A stretch of 64,000 bases of DNA, taken from positions 62,001-126,000 of the forward strand of contig CAVRUD010000005.1 in the NCBI GenBank assembly GCA_963724285.1. Direction: 5' to 3'. Positions 9,214-16,952 of the stretch are shown one piece after another. This DNA comes from CAVRUD01 sp963724285. Lineage in GTDB: Bacteria > Chloroflexota > Chloroflexia > Thermomicrobiales > UBA6265. Both the position numbers and the translations under genes were made by a program. Below the pieces are notes generated by a model. That model had not been told where the DNA came from and did no database searches. It worked only from the letters and a program-made list of their open reading frames with translations. Positions within the stretch are counted from its first letter, which is position 1. Each line of letters opens with the position of its first letter.

Positions 9214-10014
9214 TTAAAGCCACGGCTTGTCGGCCCTGCCCATCGCCACGCCTTCCGGTGTGCCGGTCGTGATTACGTCGCCGACCTCCAGCGTAAAGAA
9301 CTGGCTGGTATAGGCGATGATTTCGGCGACCGAAAAGATCATGTCGGCGGTGTTGGAGTCCTGACGAACCTCTCCGTTAACCCAGCACTTGAGACTGAGC
9401 GCCTGGGGGTCTGGGACTTCATCGGCGGTCACGAGGTACGGGCCGATCGGAAAGAACTTGTCCATCGTCTTGCCGAGCAACCACTGCGACGTGCGGTTCT
9501 GCAAATCGCGCACACTCAGGTCGTCGGCGGTGAAGTAACCGGCGACATGCGACAGGGCATCCGCCTCGGAGACGTCTCTGGTCGTCTTGCCGATCACCAC
9601 CCCGAGCTCGACCTCCCAGTCGTACTGAGTTGCCACTTTGGTCGGCAGAGGGACCTCCTCGTTGTCGGCCGCCAGGGTGTTGTTGAACTTTGAAAAGAGC
9701 ACCGGCGAGGTCGGGATCGGGGCGTTGGTCTCTTCGGCGTGGCGGCGATAGTTGAGGCCGACACAGATGATCTTGCCCGGGTTTGGGACGCAGGGGCCAA
9801 GCGTGAGCGAGTCCTCTTGGACCACCTGAGCCGTCCCTGCGCCCGACGCGACCGATGAGAGGACAGCAAGCGCGTCTGATCCGCCCCGCAGGACTGCGTC
9901 GATCGTCGTCGGGACCTGAGATCCGTTCGCGGCCGCGGCAACATCGACCACACCCGCGTTGGTAACCACGCCGAGGCGCAGTGCGTTGTCCTGCCAGAAG
10001 GTCAGCAGCTTCAT
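9214..10014 (-). CDS. fumarylacetoacetate hydrolase-family protein, truncated by a nonsense codon
   Basis: FAH-fold enzyme (2-hydroxyhepta-2,4-diene-1,7-dioate isomerase or acylpyruvase type). Motifs: CVGLNYRRHAEETNAPIPTS, the metal-binding EVELGVVIG and YFTADDLSVRD. The ATG at 10014 has GAGGAGG upstream. The reading stops at TAA (9214-9216) just before the usual C-terminus. The same frame continues with a good FAH tail (PGDIVDVEVEGLGKLTNKM) to a TAG at 9144-9146. The family normally has L-K-P-G-D here, so one A-to-T change converts Lys to stop. The protein loses about 23 residues, including a conserved beta strand, and its function is doubtful. Confidence 0.85.
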   Translation of the reverse strand: MKLLTFWQDNALRLGVVTNAGVVDVAAAANGSQVPTTIDAVLRGGSDALAVLSSVASGAGTAQVVQEDSLTLGPCVPNPGKIICVGLNYRRHAEETNAPIPTSPVLFSKFNNTLAADNEEVPLPTKVATQYDWEVELGVVIGKTTRDVSEADALSHVAGYFTADDLSVRDLQNRTSQWLLGKTMDKFFPIGPYLVTADEVPDPQALSLKCWVNGEVRQDSNTADMIFSVAEIIAYTSQFFTLEVGDVITTGTPEGVAMGRADKPWL

Positions 10015-10158
10015 CCGGTCTATTGCCTCCTCTGTCTGATCGGTCGTTCTGGGTTCCCCGAAGCGCGCGGCGCAGTGTATCAGTCGCGGCGCGCCCAGAG
10101 GAACACTTACTGACTCTATCAAAACCCGGCGGCTACGGACGCCAGGTTGAAACCTGGC

Positions 10159-10229
10159 GCTCACCCTTCGAAGTCCCTCCGGGACTGCGCTGGGGCGGGT
10201 GAGTCCCGGAGGGACTTCGAAGGGTGAGC
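10159..10229. repeat. perfect 28-bp inverted repeat in a palindrome cluster
   Basis: 10159-10186 is the exact reverse complement of 10202-10229, with a 15-nt spacer. It is flanked by a second hairpin (CGCCAGGTT/AACCTGGCG near 10140-10159) and a third (TCGGCC/GGCCGA near 10249-10264). The cluster lies between lpdA and the FAH-family gene, both on the minus strand. It resembles a REP/BIME-like extragenic element more than a terminator because no T-run follows. Confidence 0.8.
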
Positions 10230-10283
10230 CCGAGACTGAAGTCCCGGGTCGGCCCGCAGGCCGAACGATTTCGATAGGCGCTC

Positions 10284-11714
10284 TTAGATGTGGATAGCGT
10301 GCCCGAGCAGGTCGTGGGCCGCTTCGCCGATCACTTCGGAGACGGTCGGGTGGGGATGGACGCTCATCGCGATCTCGCTGACGCTTGTCTGTAGCAACCG
10401 GCCCAGACCAGCCTCCGCGATGAGTTCCGTCGCATGGGCGCCGATGATGTGGAGGCCGAGGAGATCATCGGTCTCGGCGTCGGCCACCATCTTGGTGAAG
10501 CCTTCGGTGTGGCCCTCGATGACGGCCTTGCCATTCGGCCGCATCGGGAACTTGCCGATCTTGACGTCGTAACCGAGTTCCTTCGCCTGCTTCTCGGTCA
10601 GGCCGACACTGCCGATCTCCGGCTCGCAGTAGGTGCACGATGGTGAGTTGAGGATGTCGAGTGGGTAGGGATTAAGGCCGCAGATGTGCTCCACGGCGAT
10701 GATTCCCTGGTGCATCGCCGTGTGGGCGAGGAGCTGCTGCCCGTTCACATCGCCGATAGCGTAGACGTGGGGCACGTTGGTCTCGAGCATCGGGCCGACC
10801 GGGATGTATTCACCGTCGGTCTTGACCCCCACCGTCTCCAGTCCGATGTCCTCGATATTGCCCTGCCGCCCAATGGCGAGGAGGAGCTTCTCGGCCTCGA
10901 CCGTCCGCTCCTTGCCCTTGCTGTCCTTCAGCCGCATCGTCACGCCGTTCTTGGTGACATCGATGTCGTCGGCAGTGGGGCGTGCCCCAGCGACGACATC
11001 CAGTTTCTGGCGGGCGAATGACCGGGCCAGGTGCTCGGAGACCTCATGGTCCTCCTGGGGAACGACGTTACCGACCAGGGTGACTTTCGATCCGTACCGG
11101 TGGTAAGCCGACGCCCACTCGACACCGGTGGCGCCGCCGCCGCGGACGATGAAACTCTTGGGGAGGTGATCGAGCACGACGGCGTGATCCGAGTTGATGA
11201 CCTTTTCGCCGTCGTACGGTACGCCCTTGATCGGCCGCGGGCGCGAGCCGGTGTTGATGATGACGTCCTTGGCCTGGATGGTGAACGGCGCGCCGCCGTC
11301 GAGCGGGGTGACGCCAACGGAGGTCGCGCTCAACATCCGGCCCCGGCCCATGAACACCGGGATCTTGTGCTTCTTGTCGAAGAGATAGAGCAGGCCCTTG
11401 TACTGGCCATCGACGACTTTGAGGGAGCGGTCGAGAGCGGTGTTGTAATCGAACGAGATGTCCCCGCCGATATTGACGCCGAACTCGGCGGCCCGCTTGA
11501 CCTCATCGAAGACATCAGCGGATTTCAGGAACGCCTTGGTGGGAATGCAACCGCGATGAAGGCAGGTTCCGCCGAGCTTGTACTCCTCGACCACCGCGAC
11601 GTTCAAGCCCAGTTGCTTGGCGCGAATGGCGGCGACATAGCCGCCCGTACCGCCCCCGAGGAGTATGAGGTCGAACTGCTGAGCGTCTTGCGTTGAGGAC
11701 GGGGACTCCGCCAT
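10284..11714 (-). CDS. lpdA: dihydrolipoyl dehydrogenase
   Basis: A 476-aa FAD-dependent disulfide reductase, the E3 component of 2-oxoacid dehydrogenase or glycine cleavage complexes. The FAD motif is LILLGGGTGGYVAAIRAKQL, the redox disulfide is GGTCLHRGCIPTK, the NAD-binding domain has FIVRGGGATGVEWASAYH, and the C-terminal dimer domain holds the catalytic His-Glu pair in SVHPHPTVSEVIGEAAHD. The ATG at 11714 is chosen because homology begins just after it and a purine-rich site precedes it; the frame open to 12056 is not coding. No E1 or E2 gene is in the window. A TATACT-like -10 (forward AGTATA, 11835-11840) may belong to its promoter, but the -35 is weak. Confidence 0.92.
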   Translation of the reverse strand: MAESPSSTQDAQQFDLILLGGGTGGYVAAIRAKQLGLNVAVVEEYKLGGTCLHRGCIPTKAFLKSADVFDEVKRAAEFGVNIGGDISFDYNTALDRSLKVVDGQYKGLLYLFDKKHKIPVFMGRGRMLSATSVGVTPLDGGAPFTIQAKDVIINTGSRPRPIKGVPYDGEKVINSDHAVVLDHLPKSFIVRGGGATGVEWASAYHRYGSKVTLVGNVVPQEDHEVSEHLARSFARQKLDVVAGARPTADDIDVTKNGVTMRLKDSKGKERTVEAEKLLLAIGRQGNIEDIGLETVGVKTDGEYIPVGPMLETNVPHVYAIGDVNGQQLLAHTAMHQGIIAVEHICGLNPYPLDILNSPSCTYCEPEIGSVGLTEKQAKELGYDVKIGKFPMRPNGKAVIEGHTEGFTKMVADAETDDLLGLHIIGAHATELIAEAGLGRLLQTSVSEIAMSVHPHPTVSEVIGEAAHDLLGHAIHI

Positions 11715-12085
11715 GGGTGTTGGATCTCCTGACTGGAGCGCGAAGACTTGCGCCCCGCATTGATATTGGACTGGGGATTGCCGCCCCGCGCCCACGAAAT
11801 CGGGGCCGCGTAGAGGCCCCGCAATCCACCAGCAAGTATACGTCTCGTGTCCAATCACAATATCGGGTGATTCAATACCAGAGATCGGCCGGTAAGCCGT
11901 CCGGCGCGGCTTCGTCGTCATCGTCTGGTCCGATGATCGACTCCTCCTCCGGAAGGAGCTTCGGCCATGCCATTGCTGGATGCGTTCCAACCATATCGGG
12001 TTCCCCCACGGCGTTCTGCTACTCCCCACTATAGTGGGATTCGATTGCCCGAACATGGACGTCGGGCGTACACGGAGGTTCCAAC
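11715..12085. other. divergent intergenic region between lpdA and a cupin gene
   Basis: A 371-bp region without a convincing ORF. It holds a minus-strand -10-like TATACT (11835-11840 on the forward strand as AGTATA) for lpdA and a 14-bp perfect palindrome CCCACTATAGTGGG at 12025-12038. That palindrome lies 47 bp before the cupin start and could be an operator or promoter core. Nothing else is supported. Confidence 0.5.
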
Positions 12086-12442
12086 ATGCGAGTGATGCAG
12101 CTTAGTCGCGAACAAGCGGTGAGCGACACCTCTCCGATTATGATCGGGGAGGTATTGCGGCAAAACCTGGTTGCGGACGGTGATGCCAGCCTTCTCCGGG
12201 TGACGTCGATCACCTTTGTCAACGGGGCACGGAATCGTTGGCACCGGCATACGACCGATCAAGTCCTGATTTGCACCGAGGGCCGGGGGATCGTTGCAAA
12301 CGAAGAGCGGGAATGGCGATTGTCACCGGGCAGTGTAGTGCTGGTCGCGGCAAACGAGCGACACTGGCATGGAGCGGAAGAGGGGAGCGACTTTACCCAT
12401 CTCTCTCTCCTCACCCCAGGTGAGATGACGATTGACGACTGA
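12086..12442 (+). CDS. cupin-domain protein
   Basis: 118 aa forming one small beta-barrel. Cupin motif 1 is seen as RWHRHTTDQVLICTEGRG (metal-ligand His-x-His and Gln/Glu positions) and motif 2 as LSPGSVVLVAANERHWHGAE. Such single-domain cupins often bind a metal and act as small-molecule enzymes or carboxymuconolactone decarboxylase partners; no substrate can be assigned. GGAGG lies upstream of the ATG. The 14-bp palindrome at 12025-12038 precedes it. Confidence 0.82.
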   Translation: MRVMQLSREQAVSDTSPIMIGEVLRQNLVADGDASLLRVTSITFVNGARNRWHRHTTDQVLICTEGRGIVANEEREWRLSPGSVVLVAANERHWHGAEEGSDFTHLSLLTPGEMTIDD

Positions 12443-12719
12443 TTCGGTGCATTCGTACGCCGTACCGTGTGACGCCTGTCGGATAACGTCGGCCACGAAC
12501 GGTGCGCCGCCGTTGCGGCATAAAGCCGGGCGATTCGCGGGCGCTGTGTGACTTCCGGGCCGTTGTCCTGAGGGGCGCGGTATGCCAAACTGAGGCCACC
12601 CCCGCCGGAGACGCCAATACGCAAGGCTGACGCCAACCCCTTGGCCGAGGCCTACCGTAAGGCTGTCCCCCCCGCGGTCGCTGGACCTCTCTTTGTCGTC
12701 GCACGTCGCATGGGAGCTC

Positions 12720-13775
12720 ATGAGACGATCCGAATCGCTAGGAGATGAACCGGCGTCAATTCCAGCGGCCGGACTTGCCGCGTGCGAACGCGCTGTGCTC
12801 GTCCCCTATGTCCAGGCCCGTCTGCCCTACGTGCGGCTCGGGGCAAGGCAAATCATGGCAGGTGACGCACAGACCACGCCGTTTGCCCACCCATTCGAGC
12901 GGGCTTTCGCCGAGTTGCTGACGTTTTACGGCGTGCAGTGGTGCTATGAGCCGACGTCGTTCGCCCTGACCTGGGCCGAAGACGGACTACCGCGAGAGAT
13001 GTTCACGCCCGACTTCTACTTGCCGGACCATCGCACCTACATCGAGTTGACCGCGATGCGGCAGCGGTTGGTCACGCGGAAGCACCGCAAAATCCGGCGC
13101 CTGCGCGAGCTGTATCCACACGTTGACGTCAAATTGCTCTACCGCAGGGATTACGAACGCATTGCTCGATCCTTTGGCAGGAGGCGGAGTGCCGGCATCC
13201 CGGCGCGGGTCACGCTACGCGAAGAGTGCGAGATCCAGGCACGGCTCCGTGATCTGGCTGTCGCAATAGGTGAGGATTGCGGCCAAATCGACCCTCCACT
13301 CGCGCTTTCGGTCGGCGACGGAGGCATCGCGCTGCTGCGGGCGATCAGCGAAGCGGCCCCCGACAGATTAGGCGCGCTGGAAGGCACCGGATGCAAGGTC
13401 GAGGTGGCGAAGTTCCAAGTAGGGGATGGGGCCAGGCGAGTTCGGATAACGAGACGGCCCAGATGTGCTGTCGCCGGGCGACGAATCATCCTTTTCGTTG
13501 ATATCGTCAGCACCGGGCTGACGCTCTCCTATGTGGTGCGGTGGCTGCGGCGACGAGGGGCAACAAGTGTAGATGTTTGCACATTATTGGATCGTGAGTC
13601 CGCGCGGATCGTTCACGTGCCGATAAAATATGTGGGGTTCCCGGCTCCAAGCGAGATCGTCGTGGGTTTCGGCCTGAGCCTCTATAGCGAGTATCGAGGG
13701 CTGGACCATTTGGCCATGCTCCTGCCCGTCCCAGCCGGAGTTACGCCCCCTGCCGACCGAGACCATCTTCCATGA
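12720..13775 (+). CDS. PD-(D/E)XK-like nuclease domain fused to hypoxanthine phosphoribosyltransferase-like domain
   Basis: A two-part protein of about 351 aa. Residues about 50-150 look like a restriction-endonuclease-like fold: HPFERAFAELLTFYGVQWCY, then Asp in FTPDFYLP and Glu in TYIELTAM, followed by a basic helix (RKHRKIRRLRELYPHVDVKL) and LYRRDY. Residues about 165-345 resemble Hpt/HGPRT: the PRPP loop is LFVDIVSTGLTLSYVVRWL, followed by SVDVCTLLDRESARI and PIKYVGFPAPSEIVVGFGLS. The first catalytic acidic residue of the PRPP loop is displaced (FVDIVSTG instead of EDIVDTG). The ATG at 12720 has GGGAG upstream. It overlaps the convergent small membrane gene by 35 bp. Role unknown; defence or nucleotide salvage are both possible. 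Confidence 0.72.
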   Translation: MRRSESLGDEPASIPAAGLAACERAVLVPYVQARLPYVRLGARQIMAGDAQTTPFAHPFERAFAELLTFYGVQWCYEPTSFALTWAEDGLPREMFTPDFYLPDHRTYIELTAMRQRLVTRKHRKIRRLRELYPHVDVKLLYRRDYERIARSFGRRRSAGIPARVTLREECEIQARLRDLAVAIGEDCGQIDPPLALSVGDGGIALLRAISEAAPDRLGALEGTGCKVEVAKFQVGDGARRVRITRRPRCAVAGRRIILFVDIVSTGLTLSYVVRWLRRRGATSVDVCTLLDRESARIVHVPIKYVGFPAPSEIVVGFGLSLYSEYRGLDHLAMLLPVPAGVTPPADRDHLP

Positions 13776-14001
13776 CGCCGGCCGACCGCGGCGCGGTGAG
13801 CCACAGCGCCGTGATCACGGTCGGGACGATCATTGCGCCCAGGACCACCTTCGTCCACAGTTCGGGAATCTGCCCTTCGCTGAAGACCGCCAGCGCCAGA
13901 CCGAGCGCCAACACCAGCGCCGAAGCCGGCTGAATGCGATTGCTGAGGCCGGAGAGGTTGGAATTCGCAGGGCTGGATTTGGCGGGGAATCCGGTGTTCA
14001 T
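13741..14001 (-). CDS. small membrane protein
   Basis: 86 aa starting MNTGFPAKSS, with two membrane helices (ASALVLALGLALAVF and VVLGAMIVPTVITALWL). GAAGGAGAT precedes the ATG at 14001, which supports this start over the longer frame to 14070. No family is recognised. The 3' end overlaps the convergent nuclease-phosphoribosyltransferase gene. Confidence 0.6.
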   Translation of the reverse strand: MNTGFPAKSSPANSNLSGLSNRIQPASALVLALGLALAVFSEGQIPELWTKVVLGAMIVPTVITALWLTAPRSAGVMEDGLGRQGA

Positions 14002-14180
14002 CGTCCATCTCCTTCGTCCGCTTCGGCACGTCTCGTGCCTGTCTGGCGTCCTGTTCATGTAACGCGACAATCAAGGGAATGAAAGGTCAAAATCGGCCCA
14101 AAATGACGGCAATTTCGTGGCTTTGAGAAGTCATAAACATTGCCCGGAACCGTGACCAGTGAGGTGCCGGAAAACGGACT

Positions 14181-14207
14181 GAGCGGAGGCCCTCAGGGCC
14201 TCCGCTC
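14181..14207 (+). terminator. strong GC hairpin
   Basis: A nearly continuous palindrome: 13 bases (14181-14193) pair with 14195-14207. It is followed by GTTGCTTGG, which has no T-run. It lies upstream of the small ORF at 14301 in a 300-bp gap (14002-14300) where I see no other feature. It could be a terminator for an unseen transcript or a REP-like element. Confidence 0.45.
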
Positions 14208-14300
14208 GTTGCTTGGAACACTGGGGACTATTGGGGAAGTAGGGCGGCTCCTGGGGTTTAACAGCGCCGTCCGGCGGAGCCGTTTGGACGAGCGCATCGC

Positions 14301-14465
14301 ATGCGCACAAGGCGCACTAGTGAGGATTCCAAGCCGTCCGACGGTGTACAACCGAGGTTGAAACACCTTGTCGAGGACACTATTCGATTCAGCAAGTTCC
14401 ATGCCAGACTTCTCGCCGAGATGAACTCTGTCCTTCCACAGTCGGAGCAATCAGTTCATGGATGA
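14301..14465 (+). CDS. short hypothetical protein coupled to the downstream ATPase
   Basis: A 54-codon reading frame with protein-like composition; its C-terminal part reads VEDTIRFSKFHARLLAEM and ends PQSEQSVHG. It overlaps the ATPase start (14458) by 8 bases, the arrangement expected for translational coupling. GGACGAG lies 8 bases before the ATG. No family is recognised. The amphipathic helix could serve as a partner or accessory subunit of the ATPase. Confidence 0.4.
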   Translation: MRTRRTSEDSKPSDGVQPRLKHLVEDTIRFSKFHARLLAEMNSVLPQSEQSVHG

Positions 14466-15315
14466 CCACCGCGTTACCCAAAGCTTCAGGGATTCTCCCA
14501 ACTGGTGGGGACCGCGGTGGATCGGTCGGTCCAGCGGGGTTTGGCACGAGGCGCGTCGCGATCTCAGCGTTCTTGACCTCATCGACGCGGGTACGCTCGA
14601 CCCTTGGGTTGCCGCGTTCCTGTGGGAACTCATCGCGTGCCGATCTTCGATCATCGTGATTGCCGGACCGAGTGGCGTGGGGAAGACGACGCTCCTGACC
14701 GCCCTGGCCGACTTCTTGCCGCCGGGGGAGCGCCTCGTGCTCGTGCGCGGCGCGTTCGATCCACTGGATTTCCTCGACGACCGCGGAGCCGATCCTCAGG
14801 CAACGACCGCAATGGTCAACGAGATCAGTCCGCACCTGCCGATCTATCTCTGGGGTCCGGGAGTACGGCGGCTCCTATCTTCCCAAAGACGCTTTCGGAT
14901 CTTCGCGACAGCGCACGCGACATCAGCGCAAGATCTCGTCGCCCAGCTGGCAGGCTATCCGCTCAGGGTGCCGCTGGCGGGCATCGCCCGGCTCGGCGCG
15001 GTCATTCGGCTCGAGGCCCGAATCGACGCCGGAATCGTTCGTCGCGCGGTCACCGAGGTCACCGCGTTCGACGTAAGCCACCACGACGGCATCGTGCTGC
15101 GACCTTTTCTCAACCCAGGAGAAAATTCGCTCGACCACGGGGCGGCGCGAGCGTGGTTCGACGACGAGCCGGGAAGAGGGAACGGGTCAAGCCTTAGGAC
15201 AAGACATAACATCCTCACGAGCAAGGACATGCTTCGCGGCGCCACTGACCCTTCGGATCATGCCCTGAGAAGGGTTTTCGCGGCGGCATTTGCACGTGCC
15301 GCAGGTGCCACCTAG
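14458..15315 (+). CDS. secretion-type (CpaF/VirB11-like) ATPase
   Basis: 285 aa. The Walker A loop (IIVIAGPSGVGKTTLLTAL) is preceded by the family's DLIDAGTLDPWVAAFL helix and followed by LVLVRGAFDPLDFL. It carries a degenerate acidic-box/Walker B region (VNEISPHLPIYLWGPG) and a sensor-like FATAHATSAQDLVAQL, which matches the His box of type II/IV secretion ATPases. It lacks the usual N-terminal domain and about 100 residues of typical CpaF length. No pilin, TadB/C or other secretion genes are adjacent, so it is an orphan. The C-terminal extension ends in an Arg/Ala-rich helix. Confidence 0.65.
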   Translation: MDDHRVTQSFRDSPNWWGPRWIGRSSGVWHEARRDLSVLDLIDAGTLDPWVAAFLWELIACRSSIIVIAGPSGVGKTTLLTALADFLPPGERLVLVRGAFDPLDFLDDRGADPQATTAMVNEISPHLPIYLWGPGVRRLLSSQRRFRIFATAHATSAQDLVAQLAGYPLRVPLAGIARLGAVIRLEARIDAGIVRRAVTEVTAFDVSHHDGIVLRPFLNPGENSLDHGAARAWFDDEPGRGNGSSLRTRHNILTSKDMLRGATDPSDHALRRVFAAAFARAAGAT

Positions 15316-15339
15316 CCGTACGGTTAGTCGGTCACTTGC

Positions 15340-15367
15340 TTGACAGGACGTCTTGGCGAAGTAGCAT
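15340..15367 (+). promoter_or_regulatory. sigma-70-type promoter for the ATPase/VWA operon
   Basis: A consensus -35 TTGACA (15340-15345), 16-bp spacer and TAGCAT -10 (15362-15367) lie 124 bp before the start of the MoxR-type ATPase. A 5' leader of about 115 nt is implied. Other -35-like hexamers in this interval are weaker. Confidence 0.6.
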
Positions 15368-15490
15368 TCGGTTACGGGCGCCAACGCCGGTGACCCACAT
15401 TCAGTCTCACCCCGCCTGTCCCGGTCACATTTTCCCCTTCCTAGGGGACGACCGCCGTGTCCGGGCAGCAGACTAGAGGATCAAATCAAC

Positions 15491-16919
15491 ATGCAGGATC
15501 AAGGGCGTTCGGCCGGCACGCACGAGTCGCGGGCACGTTCCCTCGGCGAACTTCGAGCGTCGGGATACGGCTCGCGGACAGTGCGCGAGGAGATGCGGGC
15601 CAATCTGATTCGCAAGATTCGCACGGGTGAAGAACTGTTCCCGGGCGTGGTCGGCTACGATCAGACCGTCATTCCGCAGATCGAAAACGCGATCCTCTCC
15701 GGCCAGGACATCATCTTCCTGGGCGAGCGCGGACAGGCAAAGACTCGTCTTGCCCGGAGCCTGACGAACCTGCTCGATGAAGAGGTTCCGATCATCGCCG
15801 GATCGGAGATCAACGACGATCCGTTCGAGCCGATCAGCAGGCTCGCCCGTGACCTGGTCGCCGAACTTGGCGATGACACCCCAATCGAGTGGGTCGGCCG
15901 CGACCGGCGATACGGCGAGAAGCTGGCGACCCCGGACACGACGATCGCCGACCTGATCGGCGAAGTCGACCCGATCAAGGTGGCAGAGGGGCGCTACCTC
16001 TCCGATGAGCTGACTATTTCCTACGGCCTGATCCCGCGGACGAACCGCGGCATCTTTACGATGAATGAACTGCCGGATCTGGCCGAGCGGATCCAGGTCG
16101 GCCTCCTCAACATCATGGAGGAGCGCGACGTTCAGATCCGCGGCTACAAGATCCGTCTGCCGCTCGATGTCTTCGTTGTCGCCTCGGCGAATCCCGAGGA
16201 TTACACCAACCGGGGCCGGATCATCACGCCGCTGAAGGACCGCTACGGCTCCCAGATCCGGACCCACTACCCGGAGACCATCGACCTCGAGATCGACATC
16301 ATGGACCAGGAGCGGGCGATGTACGCCACCGAGGGCGTTAACGTCACGGTGCCGCTCTTCATGAAGGAGATCGTCGCCGAGCTGACCCACGGCGCCAGGC
16401 GCTCGCAAGACGTCTCGCAGCGGTCCGGAGTCTCGGTCCGGATGAGCATCGCCAACTACGAAAATCTCGTTTCGAACGCTACCCGGCGCGCCATCCGCCT
16501 CGGTGAGAAGTCGGCAGCGCCCACGGATCGCCGACCTCTCGGCCCTGATCTCGTCGACGACTGGCAAGATCGAGCTGGAGACGCTGGGCGAGGTCCGCGA
16601 GGACCAGGTCGTCCAGAAGTTGATCCAGAACGCGGTCGTCGCCACCTTCAACCGTTACTTTTCGCCCCGGCAGTTCGAGCGGCTCGTGTTGGCATTCGAT
16701 AACGGGCTGTCGGTCGAGTCGTCCGACCTCATGCCGGCGATGGACTACGTCCACCAACTCAGTCATCTGGATGGCATGTCCGACGCGATCGGTAAATTGG
16801 GCGTTGGCGGCAATCCCGCCGCCGTGGCGTCCGCCGTCGAGTTCATCCTCGAAGGGCTCCATCTCAATCGCAAGTTGAACAAGGACGCCGCACGCGGGCC
16901 GGCCCGGTACCATCGATAA
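15491..16919 (+). pseudogene. MoxR/BchI-type AAA+ ATPase, interrupted by a 1-nt frameshift
   Basis: Magnesium-chelatase-like AAA+ ATPase, about 475 aa when the frame is restored. The N-terminal frame runs to about residue 345 with Walker A (FLGERGQAKTRLARSL), a Walker B variant (GIFTMNELPDL) and sensor/arginine-finger region (ASANPEDYTNRGRIITPLKD). After RLGEKSAAP the frame is lost: an extra A at about 16523 shifts it by one. The correct continuation, RIADLSALISSTTGKIEL, resumes in the next phase and runs to 16919. Without the extra base the two halves join exactly as in the family. It directly precedes the VWA gene, its usual partner. The lesion may be sequencing error. Confidence 0.85.
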
Positions 16920-16952
16920 CCGGTTGCACGGCCAGACCCTGGACGGGATCTC

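Noticed and set aside
12259..12721. Minus-strand ORFs between the cupin and the fusion gene
   Set aside because: They overlap the cupin antisense, have no ribosome site and no family features.
14140..14361. A 73-codon plus-strand ORF before the ATPase
   Set aside because: It runs through the 27-bp hairpin at 14181-14207 and overlaps the more protein-like frame at 14301-14465.
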